Positions 1-12,396 of a DNA stretch of 64,000 nucleotides are shown piece by piece (position 1 is the stretch's first letter; the number at the start of each line of letters is the position of its first letter). Location of the stretch: assembly GCA_027563935.2 (NCBI GenBank), contig CM050454.1, positions 48,264,596 to 48,328,595 on the forward strand, written 5' to 3'. Made by a program: the position numbers and the translations under genes. The notes under the pieces are model-generated. The model did not search any database and was not told where the DNA came from. It saw only the letters and a program-made list of their open reading frames with translations. The stretch comes from Costus lasius. Taxonomy: Eukaryota; Streptophyta; Magnoliopsida; Zingiberales; Costaceae.

Positions 1-523
1 GAAAATACTTCTCATTAAATTGAGATAGGAAGTAAGGCCAATCCACTGTTTCCTGCCTTTCCGCTGCTAGTCTCACAACTCCTTTCCACCACTCATCTGC
101 GTCGCCACGCATCATATAGGTGGACAAACATAGCTTATCCTCATCTGAGCAGCGCATAACTTGGAAAATCTTTTCCAAGACCAACTGCCAGTTCTCAGCA
201 GTACTGGATTCTGAGCCCCCATAAAATGAGCTAGGACCCAGTTTCTGAAATTCACTCACTAACGAGGCATAACGCCTGTGAGCGCCCTCCTGAGAGTCAT
301 CCCCCACTGCCCGAGTAGTAGTCTGGGGTCTCTCTTGAGTCAACTGCTGCAAAAGCTGATGTTGTGCTTCTTGGTGCTGAGTCTGCTGCTGCTGCAGCAT
401 CTGAGCTTGCCTCTCTATCATAGCACCTTGTTGCTGTACCATGCCAGTCAAAGCCTCAATAGTCCTAGTGAGATTCGGGGTCTGCTCGCCCTCATCACTA
501 GCATTACCTCTGGTTCGCACCAT
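1..523 (-). CDS. gag: Gag N-terminus of the second A unit (partial)
   Basis: This minus-strand frame is the first about 174 codons of a gag-pol matching the complete copy at 4018-8622, starting at the same ATG (521-523) and running off the left edge. It contains the glutamine-rich N-terminal stretch and the start of the retrotransposon Gag domain. No difference from the right-hand copy was noticed. It shows that coding sequence continues beyond the leftward LTR, which a single element would not do. Small plus-strand frames over this region are antisense shadows. Confidence 0.85.
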   Translation of the reverse strand, partial: MVRTRGNASDEGEQTPNLTRTIEALTGMVQQQGAMIERQAQMLQQQQTQHQEAQHQLLQQLTQERPQTTTRAVGDDSQEGAHRRYASLVSEFQKLGPSSFYGGSESSTAENWQLVLEKIFQVMRCSDEDKLCLSTYMMRGDADEWWKGVVRLAAERQETVDWPYFLSQFNEKYF

Positions 524-654
524 CTTAAATTCAGATTCCTACACGCACATATCATAGTCACACACATATCATAGTCAGGAAAACAACATAACCTATTAGG
601 TGTCTAGCAATACACAAACATGTTTTCCCCAAACTAAGTTTTAGCTAGCCAACT

Positions 655-666
655 CCTCTGATACCA
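655..666 (-). other. Primer-binding site of the second A unit
   Basis: The minus strand reads TGGTATCAGAGG three bases inside the LTR at 670, the same as at 8754-8765. It matches 11 of 12 bases of the usual initiator tRNA-Met site (TGGTATCAGAGC). Its presence here means the LTR at 670-3988 also serves as a 5' LTR for the unit to its left. Confidence 0.8.
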
Positions 667-669
667 TTC

Positions 670-3600
670 TGTAACATCCCACATACTTAACCCCAAGCAA
701 ATAACACAATCGCAAAAGTAATAGGATGTTTCATATAAGATCGATCAAATGCTAGGTAAAACCGAGTTCAAGAAAAACACAAAAACACGATCTGAAAATT
801 TTCAAAACTCCAAACACATAAAATCTTCGAATCACAAATCTCATAAATCACATAAAGGTACCTGCCACCACGCAATACGTGCACTAGACATATGCACGTT
901 ACAGTTATCTCAAAACCGATTGCAAAAATATACATCAACTTCAATTTCAAAACAAATCCACAAAATCGATTTTATAAACTAATACCAAACACCGAAACCA
1001 GGCCAAAGCCCGCGGTGACACAAAAATCAGACTCGTAAAACCGCCACAATCTGGCATTACAAGTTCACGTAGTTCACATCATTCATATCACATGGTTCAC
1101 ATAATTCATAGAATTTAGCCACAACCGGCATCATAAGCATAAATACATTAAGCATAAATCACAGCATCCCTATAATGCTAACTGCGCCCCTGCTCTACAC
1201 CTGAAAATAGTGAGGGGTGAGCTACACAGCCCAGTGAGTGGATAGTCTAATTGACCATCCATAACATACTCTCAAAAACATATGCAGATTATTTTAAAAA
1301 TCTTTAACAGGATATCATGTCAACACATAATAACAAATTCAATGCAAAAGTCATATAAGCAGCCAAAAATATACACACCAACATATAATAACCTCAGGTT
1401 CTAGAGTTATACTCTAAACCAACCGAACACACATATTCTAAACCAACTAAACACACCATACTTAATTAACCTAGTTGTCCAGCATATTCACAAAGTGACC
1501 AATATGGTCTAACCCGGCTTGGCCAAAGCACTGGGAGCTGCAAAATCTCGTGCAACACATAAACATGGACAGTGAATAGAATCAGGAGGTGGCCCCCGTC
1601 AGGTCACGACGTGGCACGCTGGTCTATCACGCCATAACATAAAACGAGAATAGAATCAGGAGGTGGCCCCCGTCAGGTCACGACGTGGCACGCTGGTCTA
1701 TCACGCCATAACATAAAACGAGAATAGAATCAGGAGGTGGCCCCCGTCAGGTCACGACGTGGCACGCTGGTCTATCACGCCATAACATAAAACGAGAATG
1801 ATGACATCAAGAGGTGGCCCCTGTCTGACCAAGACATGGCACTTTGGGTCTTATATCATTCCCAACACATAAAAGAGTAATGACATCAAGAGGTGGCCCC
1901 TGTCCGACCAAGACATGGCACTTTGGGTCAAAACCCGTTCTCCCAAAAGGTTCCTACTGGACAACACACATATCTTATTTCATAATTTCACATAGGTGGA
2001 CATATTTCACAAAGGTGGACTCCTAAGTGTCAACTTGACTCTAGGATAGCCATCACAAAAATCACATCGGACAGGCTGAACTTCAACCCCCATCACAATA
2101 ATCATAATAGGCAGGTTGAACATCAACCCCCTCACATATCACAGTACAGGGCTGAAATTCAAACCCTTCACATATCACATAAGAACTATCCCCTTGAGTT
2201 CATAGTCACACCTAGCCTTAGTCCTAACCATCACATGACCACATAATTTTCCAAAAACACAACCCCACATAATTATCAAAGAATCACATAATGAAGATCA
2301 CATAGTGTAGTCCTTATATTTCATGCTGATTAGTTCAGTGTAATCTTGCTATGTTATCACCCAATTCTTCTCAAACAAGGGTACATGCTACACTCATAAA
2401 GAAACATAAAATTACAACAAGCATTCATCATAAAATCAACATAAAATGTAATACATACAAATTACCACAATTTATCAAACAATCCATAAATACACATAAA
2501 GGAATATTCATGATTTGCATTTAACAAGCATCCAAAAATTGACATAAAAATCATGTATTCATATTAATTACTACATGTGATCCACGGTTAACATAACATA
2601 TTATTTACTAAATTTTAAACCTTAGTTAACATCAATCTCATGCTCAAAATCATTGATTTAAAACCTCCTAAATTCCATAAAAGAATACCTTAATTTTCAT
2701 GTTGCTAACTTTCGGATTTCATAAATAAAATCATCAAAATTTCGGTTTTCAAAATATACACCCATTTGCCAAATTTCGGTTTTCACAAAAATACATCTTA
2801 ATTCCATTGTTAGCATGATAAAATTTCCAACTTAAATCAAACCCTTAGTTAACAAGAATCATCATGAATAAATTAGGTTTTCATTATAAATATCTCCTTG
2901 CCATTTTCGATTCTTCACATGAGATATACATCCATTAAACTTTCGGTTTTTCATGTTATATATATATACCTTTGCATAAATTCGATTTTTCATCAAAATA
3001 AGAAGTTCTACCATTGTAAAAAATTCGGTTTTTCATCAAAATAAGAAGATCTTAAATTCGGTATTTAACATGGTGAAATCTTGAATTTCGATTTAGCATG
3101 ATCAAATTTCTAATCAATCTCATGCATCAATTAATACAACCAAATTACTAGAAATCAAAAAAACACTCCACTCACCTCTTAAACCGTGAACACAAGGATG
3201 AAAACCCTTCCAAAATTTCGTCCAAAGCCTTGGGGTCGCCCAAAGGATCTCCAAGACTCACCAAGGAAATTTCTTCACTTCAAGAAGATCGCCAAGAGGA
3301 AGAAGATGAAGAAGAAACACCAAAAAAAATCGCCTCCAAGCTTTCCAAGAGTCGCCAAGTTCTTTCAAGCCGCCACCTCAATTTTCTCAAGACTCCAAAA
3401 TCGCCACTAATCTCACCCTAATCGATATTATCACCTAAACTTTGGGTTTTAAAATTTTAAACCCAATAACCAATTTATTCCAATAGGGTTTAACCCATTT
3501 AACTAATAATTTCGAATTTTAAACCCAATAACCCAATATCTCATAATTAACTAATTATTTAATTAACTTAACCATTAACCAATCACTTAACGAAAATCCA

Positions 3601-3988
3601 TTAAGGATTTAACTAACATCCAATAAGGATTTAATTATCCAATAGAGTATAATTAATTAACCAATAAGGTCTAATTAATTAACTTAAAATTTGCAACCCA
3701 AAATCCTAATTAATTTATCACAAACAACCAATGATAATTTATCATAAATTAACAGTCAATAAACAAATAAATAATCTCTAATTAATTTACAATAAATTAA
3801 CAACCAAATAACCTCAAATCAATTAATTACAAATTAACAATCAATTAGCCAATTAATTAGCACCCAACAATTTTATTTAAATCATAATACAATATCACAG
3901 CTAATGATTTTATTTAAATCCAAATAATTTATCATAATTTATCATAGAAAATAATGCTTACCAGAACTTAAGATCCTTGGATCTTACA
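670..3988 (-). repeat. Element A LTR, left copy (3319 bp)
   Basis: The plus strand begins TGTAACATCCCAC and ends GGATCTTACA; the partner is 8769-12087. It acts as 3' LTR for the unit to the right and as 5' LTR for the unit to the left. Inside it are the 74-bp array (1575-1796), a conserved small hairpin block (1201-1240), degenerate repeats of an ATTCGGTTTTTCAT-type motif (about 2700-3070), and an AT-rich stretch with many ATTAATTAA-type motifs (about 3480-3960). A TATA-like TATAAAA reads on the minus strand at 976-970. Small open frames at 1844 and 3186 are not supported as genes. Confidence 0.95.
1575..1930 (-). repeat. LTR tandem array with ACGTGGC (ABRE/G-box-like) cores
   Basis: Three units spaced exactly 74 bp start at 1575, 1649 and 1723. 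They are followed by two diverged units (about 1797 and 1875) in which the core has decayed to GACATGGCAC. Each perfect unit carries GGTGGCCCCCGTC then GACGTGGCAC. ACGTGGC is the known plant ABA-response/G-box type of bZIP site. The same layout recurs in the LTRs of element B. A role as an enhancer is inference. Confidence 0.85.
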
Positions 3989-4001
3989 TTCCTCCCTCCT
4001 T
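3989..4001 (-). other. Polypurine tract of element A
   Basis: Immediately outside the 3' LTR the minus strand reads AAGGAGGGAGGAA and then the LTR start TGTAAG. This is the position and composition expected of the plus-strand DNA primer. Confidence 0.85.
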
Positions 4002-4017
4002 ATAAAGCTTTAGTCCT

Positions 4018-7000
4018 CTAAAGCTCAGCATCCATATCATCAAAAAGGTAAGCATAATTTTTCCTCATATCAGCTTCAGTCTCCCAAGTCGCTTCTTCAA
4101 CTGATTGATTTCCCCAGATAACCTTTACCAAAGGTATAGTCTTGTTCCTCAGAACTTTATCCTTTCTATCCACAATCCGGAGAGGTCTTTCCTCAAAAGT
4201 CAAGTCACTCTGAATCTGAAGAGGTTCCAACTCCAACACATGAGATGGATCAGGATGATACTTCCTCAAAGCAGAGACATGGAATACATTATGTACATGA
4301 TCCATAGTAGGAGGTAAAGCTAAACGGTAAGCTACTGGACCAACTCTCTCAATAATATCAAAAGGGCCTACAAACCTAGGGCTCAACTTGCCCTTTTTGC
4401 CAAACCTCATAACACCCTTAGTAGGTGACACCTTCAAGAACACATGGTCTCCTACCATAAACTCCAAAGGACGACGACGGTCATCAGCATAACTCTTCTG
4501 TCTGTCCCGAGCAATTTTCAGTTTATCCTGAATCTCTCTGACCTTATCAGTAGTCTCCTGAACTGCCTCAGATCTCAAAATCATTCTGTCACCAGTTTCT
4601 TCCCAACACAAGGGAGTCCTACACCTTCTCCCATACAAAGCCTCATAAGGAGCCATCTGAATACTGGAGTGGAAACTATTATTATAAGTAAACTCCATTA
4701 AAGATAGATCTCGGTTCCACTCAGAACTCCAATCGACCACATAGGCTCTCAACAAATCCTCTAGAGTCTGTATAGTACGCTCCGTCTGGCCATCAGACTG
4801 AGGATGGTATGCTGTACTAAAACTCAACTTAGTACCCAAACCCTCCTGTAAACTCCTCCAAAATCTGGACAGAAATCGAGAATCCCTATCAGACACAATG
4901 TCAACTGGCACTCCATGTAGTCTGACTATCTCATCAATGTACAATCTGGCCAGCCTCTCTAATGAATAAGTCATCTTAATCGGGAGAAAATGGGCTGATT
5001 TAGTAAGTCTATCAACAATCACCCAAATAGCATCATGACCCAATCTGGTTCTGGGCAAACCACACACAAAATCCATACTGATGCATTCCCACTTCCACTC
5101 AGGAATAGGAAGAGACTGCAACAAACCCCCAGGTTTCTGGTGTTCGGCCTTTATAGTCTGACAAGTCAAACACCTAGAGACAAAATCAAGCACTTCTTTC
5201 TTCATACCCGGCCACCAAAAATTTTTCTTGAGGTCCTGATACATTTTAATCACGCCAGGATGTAGAGAATATTTGGAGTTATGGCTGTCCTCCAATATTT
5301 CTTTCCTCAAGCTCGGTTCCTCAGGGACACATACCCTTCCACGAAACCGAAGAATACCATCATCAGACAGGCTAAAATCCTGAACTGCGCCATCAACCAG
5401 ACTATCCCTGATCTGAACTAATCTCGGATCCACAGACTGCTGATCTCTGATCTTCTGCAACAAAGCAGACTGTACTCTGAGAAAAGCCACATAACCCGAC
5501 TGAACTCCAGGAGTAACACTGATCCTGAGATCTCTGAACTCCTGCAGTAACTGCCACTCACTGACCCGCAGTGCAGCTACTGAAGTAACTGGATGTCTGC
5601 TCAGAGCATCCGCCACCACATTGGCCTTTCCAGCCTGATACTGAATGGAGAAGTCATAGTCTTTGATCAACTCCATCCATCTTCTCTGTCTCATGTTCAA
5701 CTCCTTCTGAGTGAAGATATACTTGAGACTCTGGTGATCAGTGAACAGATCAAATTCCTGACCCAACAAATAGTGACGCCATATCTTCAATGCAAAGACT
5801 ACGGCCGCCAACTCTAAATCATGAGTAGGGTAGTTCAATTCATACTCCTTCAGTTGTCTCGAAGCATAGGCTACTACAGAACCCTTCTGCATCAAGACAC
5901 AACCCAACCCTTTGCCTGAAGCATCTGTATAGACAGTAAACCTTTCCCCATCACTAGGAATAATGAGGATCGGTGTACTAGTCAACCTTCTCTTCAGCTC
6001 TTGGAAGCTCTCTTCACACTTATCATCCCAAATAAACTTAGCCTCCTTTCTGGTCAATTTAGTTAAAGGACCCGCCAGCTTGGAGAATCCCTCAACAAAT
6101 CTCCGGTAATAACCTGCTAAACCCAGAAAACTCCTGATCTCAGTAGCACTAGTCGGTCTTCCCCAATCAAGAATGGCTTGCACTTTAACTGGATCCACAG
6201 ACACCCCCTGACCAGAAATCACATGCCCAAGAAAACTGATCTTCTCTAGCCAGAACTCACACTTACTAGCCTTGGCATATAACCGGTTCTTCCTCAGAAC
6301 CTCCAGTACCTTGCGCAAATCACTGACATGATCTGAAGTAGTCCGAGAGTACACCAATATATCGTCTATAAAGACTACCACACAAGAGTCAAGCAATTCA
6401 TGGAATACCCTGTTCATCAAATCCATGAAGACAGCAGGTGCATTCGTCAGTCCAAAAGGCATAACTAGAAATTCAAAATGCCCATACCTGGTCCTGAAAG
6501 CAGTCTTAAATATATCCTCATCCTTGACCCTAAGCTGATAATACCCTGATCTCAGATCAATCTTAGAGAACACTGTAGCTCCCTGTAATTGATCAAATAG
6601 ATCATCAATTCTGGGAAGAGGATACTTATTCTTGATAGTCACTTGGTTCAATTGCCTGTAGTCTATACACATCCTCAGGGTTCCATCTTTCTTCTTTACA
6701 AATAGCACTGGCGCTCCCCAGGGAGAAGCACTAGGCCGAATATACCCTTTCTCTAGCAATTCCTCCAGTTGTTTCTTAAGCTCGGCCAACTCTGAAGTAG
6801 CCATACGATAAGGAGCTCTGGAGATAGGTGCCGTACCCGGCGTCAACTCAATGCCAAACTCCACTTCTCTAACTGGTGGCAAACCTGAAAATTCCTCAGA
6901 GAACACATCAGGAAATTCTTTCACCACCGCCATCTGAGTCAAATCAGAAGTAGAATCTTCTTGCACCTTAACATGCGCAAGATAACCCTTGCATCCACTA

Positions 7001-8622
7001 GCAAGTAACTTCCTGGCCTGCAGGAAAGATATCACATATGGTCCTTGGTCTGACACTAGACCTCTCACAAAAAGCCGATTCCCATCAAGCATATTCAAAG
7101 TGATCACTTTCTCAAAGCAATCCACAGAGGCATGATGTGAAGACAACCAATCCATTCCTAGGATGACATCATAATCTTGCATGTCTAAAAGGATTAGATC
7201 TACCAAAAACTCATAACCCTCTACATGCACTACACAATCAGCACATACAGTGTCTGTAGACAATGACTTTCCTAAAGGAGTACTGACAGACACAGCATAA
7301 TCTAGCATCTTAGGTACAACAGGTAAACAAGCAGCAAACTTAACAGAGACAAAAGATAAATTTGCACCAGGGTCAAATAGAATGCGAGCTAACTGATCAA
7401 ATACAAATAATGTACCTTCCACAACGGATCGGGAAGCTCGTGTATCCTTCTCAGCCACAGCATAAACTCTAGTCTGGACTGTAGGCTTATCTGCGCCTCT
7501 AGGCTGCATCTCAGGCTCCTTGCAGTCCCTGGCCATGTGCCCAGGTTTCTTACATTTGAAGCACACGCCATTCTTCCTATGACAATCTTTCATTAGATGT
7601 CCCCTGAGCCCACAGTAGCTGCAAGTCCCGTTCTCAGTGTTACTGTTTCTTACATCCCTGGCACCTCTGAACTGCTGCGGTGCATCCCTGGACTGCTGCG
7701 GTGCCTTGTAGGAGTAAGGCTTATACCTGCTCTTCTTATAATATTTATGCCTAGGGTACTTCTTACCCTTGCCGCCACTGCCATACTGAGGAACCGCCGC
7801 CTCAGCTGCAGGAACTACTGTCACCGTAGCATGAGAACTCCTCTCAGATATATACCTCTCTATAGTGCGTGCTCGCCCAACTGTCTCGACATAGGTCTCC
7901 AAGTGCTGAGCACCAACCTGCTCTCGAATATCCCATCTGAGACCTCTCAGAAACTTGGTAGCTCTCCTCTTTTCAGTGTTTATCAGGTGAGGAGCATACT
8001 TTCCCAATTTCGTGAACTGTAGCTCATACTGGTCCACTGTCATATCACCCTGCTCCAGGTGAATAAATGCCACCTCTCGGTCCTCTACCAAGCTATCTGG
8101 AAAATACTTCTCATTAAATTGAGATAGGAAGTAAGGCCAATCCACTGTTTCCTGCCTTTCCGCTGCTAGTCTCACAACTCCTTTCCACCACTCATCTGCG
8201 TCGCCACGCATCATATAGGTGGACAAACATAGCTTATCCTCATCTGAGCAGCGCATAACTTGGAAAATCTTTTCCAAGACCAACTGCCAGTTCTCAGCAG
8301 TACTGGATTCTGAGCCCCCATAAAATGAGCTAGGACCCAGTTTCTGAAATTCACTCACTAACGAGGCATAACGCCTGTGAGCGCCCTCCTGAGAGTCATC
8401 CCCCACTGCCCGAGTAGTAGTCTGGGGTCTCTCTTGAGTCAACTGCTGCAAAAGCTGATGTTGTGCTTCTTGGTGCTGAGTCTGCTGCTGCTGCAGCATC
8501 TGAGCTTGCCTCTCTATCATAGCACCTTGTTGCTGTACCATGCCAGTCAAAGCCTCAATAGTCCTAGTGAGATTCGGGGTCTGCTCGCCCTCATCACTAG
8601 CATTACCTCTGGTTCGCACCAT
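4018..8622 (-). CDS. gag-pol: Element A Gag-Pol polyprotein, intact, 1534 codons
   Basis: One uninterrupted frame encodes every function of a Ty3/gypsy chromovirus. In order: Gag domain about 118-235; two CCHC zinc knuckles at 334-347 and 354-367; aspartic protease with DPGA at 417-420; reverse transcriptase about 640-800 with FIDD at 751-754; RNase H with D900, E937, D962 and D1005; integrase with an H/H/C/C finger (C1151, C1154) and catalytic D1184, D1245 and E1281; a chromodomain-like tail about 1475-1530. The start is the ATG at 8622, the first in frame and about 130 bp inside the primer site. No stop or frameshift is present and all catalytic residues I checked are there, so the copy could be autonomous. 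No separate frame divides gag from pol. Confidence 0.96.
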   Translation of the reverse strand: MVRTRGNASDEGEQTPNLTRTIEALTGMVQQQGAMIERQAQMLQQQQTQHQEAQHQLLQQLTQERPQTTTRAVGDDSQEGAHRRYASLVSEFQKLGPSSFYGGSESSTAENWQLVLEKIFQVMRCSDEDKLCLSTYMMRGDADEWWKGVVRLAAERQETVDWPYFLSQFNEKYFPDSLVEDREVAFIHLEQGDMTVDQYELQFTKLGKYAPHLINTEKRRATKFLRGLRWDIREQVGAQHLETYVETVGRARTIERYISERSSHATVTVVPAAEAAVPQYGSGGKGKKYPRHKYYKKSRYKPYSYKAPQQSRDAPQQFRGARDVRNSNTENGTCSYCGLRGHLMKDCHRKNGVCFKCKKPGHMARDCKEPEMQPRGADKPTVQTRVYAVAEKDTRASRSVVEGTLFVFDQLARILFDPGANLSFVSVKFAACLPVVPKMLDYAVSVSTPLGKSLSTDTVCADCVVHVEGYEFLVDLILLDMQDYDVILGMDWLSSHHASVDCFEKVITLNMLDGNRLFVRGLVSDQGPYVISFLQARKLLASGCKGYLAHVKVQEDSTSDLTQMAVVKEFPDVFSEEFSGLPPVREVEFGIELTPGTAPISRAPYRMATSELAELKKQLEELLEKGYIRPSASPWGAPVLFVKKKDGTLRMCIDYRQLNQVTIKNKYPLPRIDDLFDQLQGATVFSKIDLRSGYYQLRVKDEDIFKTAFRTRYGHFEFLVMPFGLTNAPAVFMDLMNRVFHELLDSCVVVFIDDILVYSRTTSDHVSDLRKVLEVLRKNRLYAKASKCEFWLEKISFLGHVISGQGVSVDPVKVQAILDWGRPTSATEIRSFLGLAGYYRRFVEGFSKLAGPLTKLTRKEAKFIWDDKCEESFQELKRRLTSTPILIIPSDGERFTVYTDASGKGLGCVLMQKGSVVAYASRQLKEYELNYPTHDLELAAVVFALKIWRHYLLGQEFDLFTDHQSLKYIFTQKELNMRQRRWMELIKDYDFSIQYQAGKANVVADALSRHPVTSVAALRVSEWQLLQEFRDLRISVTPGVQSGYVAFLRVQSALLQKIRDQQSVDPRLVQIRDSLVDGAVQDFSLSDDGILRFRGRVCVPEEPSLRKEILEDSHNSKYSLHPGVIKMYQDLKKNFWWPGMKKEVLDFVSRCLTCQTIKAEHQKPGGLLQSLPIPEWKWECISMDFVCGLPRTRLGHDAIWVIVDRLTKSAHFLPIKMTYSLERLARLYIDEIVRLHGVPVDIVSDRDSRFLSRFWRSLQEGLGTKLSFSTAYHPQSDGQTERTIQTLEDLLRAYVVDWSSEWNRDLSLMEFTYNNSFHSSIQMAPYEALYGRRCRTPLCWEETGDRMILRSEAVQETTDKVREIQDKLKIARDRQKSYADDRRRPLEFMVGDHVFLKVSPTKGVMRFGKKGKLSPRFVGPFDIIERVGPVAYRLALPPTMDHVHNVFHVSALRKYHPDPSHVLELEPLQIQSDLTFEERPLRIVDRKDKVLRNKTIPLVKVIWGNQSVEEATWETEADMRKNYAYLFDDMDAEL

Positions 8623-8753
8623 CTTAAATTCAGATTCCTACACGCACATATCATAGTCACACACATATCATAGTCAGGAAAACAACATAACCTATTAGGT
8701 GTCTAGCAATACACAAACATGTTTTCCCCAAACTAAGTTTTAGCTAGCCAACT

Positions 8754-8765
8754 CCTCTGATACCA
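8754..8765 (-). other. Primer-binding site of element A (iMet tRNA)
   Basis: The minus strand reads TGGTATCAGAGG, three bases inside the 5' LTR that begins at 8769. It matches the initiator tRNA-Met 3' end at 11 of 12 positions. Confidence 0.85.
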
Positions 8766-8768
8766 TTC

Positions 8769-11700
8769 TGTAACATCCCACATACTTAACCCCAAGCAAA
8801 TAACACAATCGCAAAAGTAATAGGATGTTTCATATAAGATCGATCAAATGCTAGGTAAAACCGAGTTCAAGAAAAACACAAAAACACGATCTGAAAATTT
8901 TCAAAACTCCAAACACATAAAATCTTCGAATCACAAATCTCATAAATCACATAAAGGTACCTGCCACCACGCAATACGTGCACTAGACATATGCACGTTA
9001 CAGTTATCTCAAAACCGATTGCAAAAATATACATCAACTTCAATTTCAAAACAAATCCACAAAATCGATTTTATAAACTAATACCAAACACCGAAACCAA
9101 GCCAAAGCCCGCGGTGACACAAAAATCAGACTCGTAAAACCGCCACAATCTGGCATTACAAGTTCACGTAGTTCACATCATTCATATCACATGGTTCACA
9201 TAATTCATAGAATTTAGCCACAACCGGCATCATAAGCATAAATACATTAAGCATAAATCACAGCATCCCTATAATGCTAACTGCGCCCCTGCTCTACACC
9301 TGAAAATAGTGAGGGGTGAGCTACACAGCCCAGTGAGTGGATAGTCTAATTGACCATCCATAACATACTCTCAAAAACATATGCAGATTATTTTAAAAAT
9401 CTTTAACAGGATATCATGTCAACACATAATAACAAATTCAATGCAAAAGTCATATAAGCAGCCAAAAATATACACACCAACATATAATAACCTCAGGTTC
9501 TAGAGTTATACTCTAAACCAACCGAACACACATATTCTAAACCAACTAAACACACCATACTTAATTAACCTAGTTGTCCAGCATATTCACAAAGTGACCA
9601 ATATGGTCTAACCCGGCTTGGCCAAAGCACTGGGAGCTGCAAAATCTCGTGCAACACATAAACATGGACAGTGAATAGAATCAGGAGGTGGCCCCCGTCA
9701 GGTCACGACGTGGCACGCTGGTCTATCACGCCATAACATAAAACGAGAATAGAATCAGGAGGTGGCCCCCGTCAGGTCACGACGTGGCACGCTGGTCTAT
9801 CACGCCATAACATAAAACGAGAATAGAATCAGGAGGTGGCCCCCGTCAGGTCACGACGTGGCACGCTGGTCTATCACGCCATAACATAAAACGAGAATGA
9901 TGACATCAAGAGGTGGCCCCTGTCTGACCAAGACATGGCACTTTGGGTCTTATATCATTCCCAACACATAAAAGAGTAATGACATCAAGAGGTGGCCCCT
10001 GTCCGACCAAGACATGGCACTTTGGGTCAAAACCCGTTCTCCCAAAAGGTTCCTACTGGACAACACACATATCTTATTTCATAATTTCACATAGGTGGAC
10101 ATATTTCACAAAGGTGGACTCCTAAGTGTCAACTTGACTCTAGGATAGCCATCACAAAAATCACATCGGACAGGCTGAACTTCAACCCCCATCACAATAA
10201 TCATAATAGGCAGGTTGAACATCAACCCCCTCACATATCACAGTACAGGGCTGAAATTCAAACCCTTCACATATCACATAAGAACTATCCCCTTGAGTTC
10301 ATAGTCACACCTAGCCTTAGTCCTAACCATCACATGACCACATAATTTTCCAAAAACACAACCCCACATAATTATCAAAGAATCACATAATGAAGATCAC
10401 ATAGTGTAGTCCTTATATTTCATGCTGATTAGTTCAGTGTAATCTTGCTATGTTATCACCCAATTCTTCTCAAACAAGGGTACATGCTACACTCATAAAG
10501 AAACATAAAATTACAACAAGCATTCATCATAAAATCAACATAAAATGTAATACATACAAATTACCACAATTTATCAAACAATCCATAAATACACATAAAG
10601 GAATATTCATGATTTGCATTTAACAAGCATCCAAAAATTGACATAAAAATCATGTATTCATATTAATTACTACATGTGATCCACGGTTAACATAACATAT
10701 TATTTACTAAATTTTAAACCTTAGTTAACATCAATCTCATGCTCAAAATCATTGATTTAAAACCTCCTAAATTCCATAAAAGAATACCTTAATTTTCATG
10801 TTGCTAACTTTCGGATTTCATAAATAAAATCATCAAAATTTCGGTTTTCAAAATATACACCCATTTGCCAAATTTCGGTTTTCACAAAAATACATCTTAA
10901 TTCCATTGTTAGCATGATAAAATTTCCAACTTAAATCAAACCCTTAGTTAACAAGAATCATCATGAATAAATTAGGTTTTCATTATAAATATCTCCTTGC
11001 CATTTTCGATTCTTCACATGAGATATACATCCATTAAACTTTCGGTTTTTCATGTTATATATATATACCTTTGCATAAATTCGATTTTTCATCAAAATAA
11101 GAAGTTCTACCATTGTAAAAAATTCGGTTTTTCATCAAAATAAGAAGATCTTAAATTCGGTATTTAACATGGTGAAATCTTGAATTTCGATTTAGCATGA
11201 TCAAATTTCTAATCAATCTCATGCATCAATTAATACAACCAAATTACTAGAAATCAAAAAAACACTCCACTCACCTCTTAAACCGTGAACACAAGGATGA
11301 AAACCCTTCCAAAATTTCGTCCAAAGCCTTGGGGTCGCCCAAAGGATCTCCAAGACTCACCAAGGAAATTTCTTCACTTCAAGAAGATCGCCAAGAGGAA
11401 GAAGATGAAGAAGAAACACCAAAAAAAATCGCCTCCAAGCTTTCCAAGAGTCGCCAAGTTCTTTCAAGCCGCCACCTCAATTTTCTCAAGACTCCAAAAT
11501 CGCCACTAATCTCACCCTAATCGATATTATCACCTAAACTTTGGGTTTTAAAATTTTAAACCCAATAACCAATTTATTCCAATAGGGTTTAACCCATTTA
11601 ACTAATAATTTCGAATTTTAAACCCAATAACCCAATATCTCATAATTAACTAATTATTTAATTAACTTAACCATTAACCAATCACTTAACGAAAATCCAT

Positions 11701-12087
11701 TAAGGATTTAACTAACATCCAATAAGGATTTAATTATCCAATAGAGTATAATTAATTAACCAATAAGGTCTAATTAATTAACTTAAAATTTGCAACCCAA
11801 AATCCTAATTAATTTATCACAAACAACCAATGATAATTTATCATAAATTAACAGTCAATAAACAAATAAATAATCTCTAATTAATTTACAATAAATTAAC
11901 AACCAAATAACCTCAAATCAATTAATTACAAATTAACAATCAATTAGCCAATTAATTAGCACCCAACAATTTTATTTAAATCATAATACAATATCACAGC
12001 TAATGATTTTATTTAAATCCAAATAATTTATCATAATTTATCATAGAAAATAATGCTTACCAGAACTTAAGATCCTTGGATCTTACA
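8769..12087 (-). repeat. Element A 5' LTR, right copy (3319 bp)
   Basis: It is collinear with 670-3988 at an offset of 8099, with one substitution noticed. It carries the same 74-bp array (9674-9895, diverged units to about 10029) and hairpin block (9300-9339). It ends CTTACA at 12087, where H gag resumes. The LTR supplies the promoter of the intact unit; a TATA-like TATAAAA reads on the minus strand at 9075-9069, which I hold only weakly. Confidence 0.95.
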
Positions 12088-12361
12088 ACTCGGCTTGAGC
12101 ATGAGTGGCTCTAAGGGTTTGAGAGTGAGGTCCTAGGTCATTTGGTTCCCTTGTGTGAGATCCACTATTAGGCCTACTAGTGTTTGGAGGATCCATTTTA
12201 GAGTTAGACTCTAGGGTGTTAAGCCTATTGTCTATGACACCTATAGTGTGTTGAAGGCTTGCTAGAGTGTCTTTAATGGAAGCCATATCAATTGAAAGGG
12301 CACTAACCTCATGGTCAAGAGCTTGATTAAGACCATAGGGAGCACCAGATCTAGTGGCCAT
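12088..12361 (-). pseudogene. gag: Element H gag, N-terminal fragment cut by element A
   Basis: A minus-strand frame starts at the ATG at 12361 and runs about 91 codons before it is cut by the A LTR at 12087. The product begins MATRSGAPYG and then has a heptad-like stretch resembling the coiled-coil N-terminus of gypsy Gag proteins. No domain is complete. Its upstream leader is found at 56643-56768, on the far side of element D, because the D TSD gtcct sits at 12392-12396 and again at 56638-56642. The rest of gag should lie left of element A, outside the window. Confidence 0.6.
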
Positions 12362-12396
12362 TTTGAAAACAACTCTAATTTTCGAAATTAAGTCCT

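Larger units (their letters stand above)
1..12087 (-). mobile_element. Element A: Tekay/Del-like Ty3/gypsy chromovirus, tandem arrangement
   Basis: On the minus strand the order is LTR (8769-12087), internal region (8768-3989), LTR (670-3988), then internal sequence again (669-1). Positions 1-3988 repeat 8100-12087 at a constant offset of 8099, so a second internal region begins at the window edge and shares the central LTR. Both LTRs are 3319 bp, start TG and end CA, and I noticed one difference (near 1001 versus 9100), which points to a very recent origin. The right flank is H gag, and the first five bases outside (actcg, 12088-12092) are the expected TSD. The left end lies outside the window. 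Assignment to the Tekay/Del lineage rests on long LTRs, an iMet primer site and the C-terminal chromodomain; the lineage name is inferred, the superfamily is secure. Confidence 0.93.

Noticed and set aside
278..574. 98-codon plus-strand frame, repeated at 8377-8673
   Set aside because: Antisense shadow of the Gag N-terminus of element A.
1575..1796. Regular 74-bp repeats that could suggest a CRISPR array
   Set aside because: The whole unit repeats without distinct spacers, it lies inside an LTR, and the DNA is plant.
3186..3421. Two overlapping lysine- and glutamate-rich frames in the A LTR, repeated at 11285-11520
   Set aside because: Low-complexity sequence in an LTR, no domain, and no coding-like context; possibly untranslated leader sequence.
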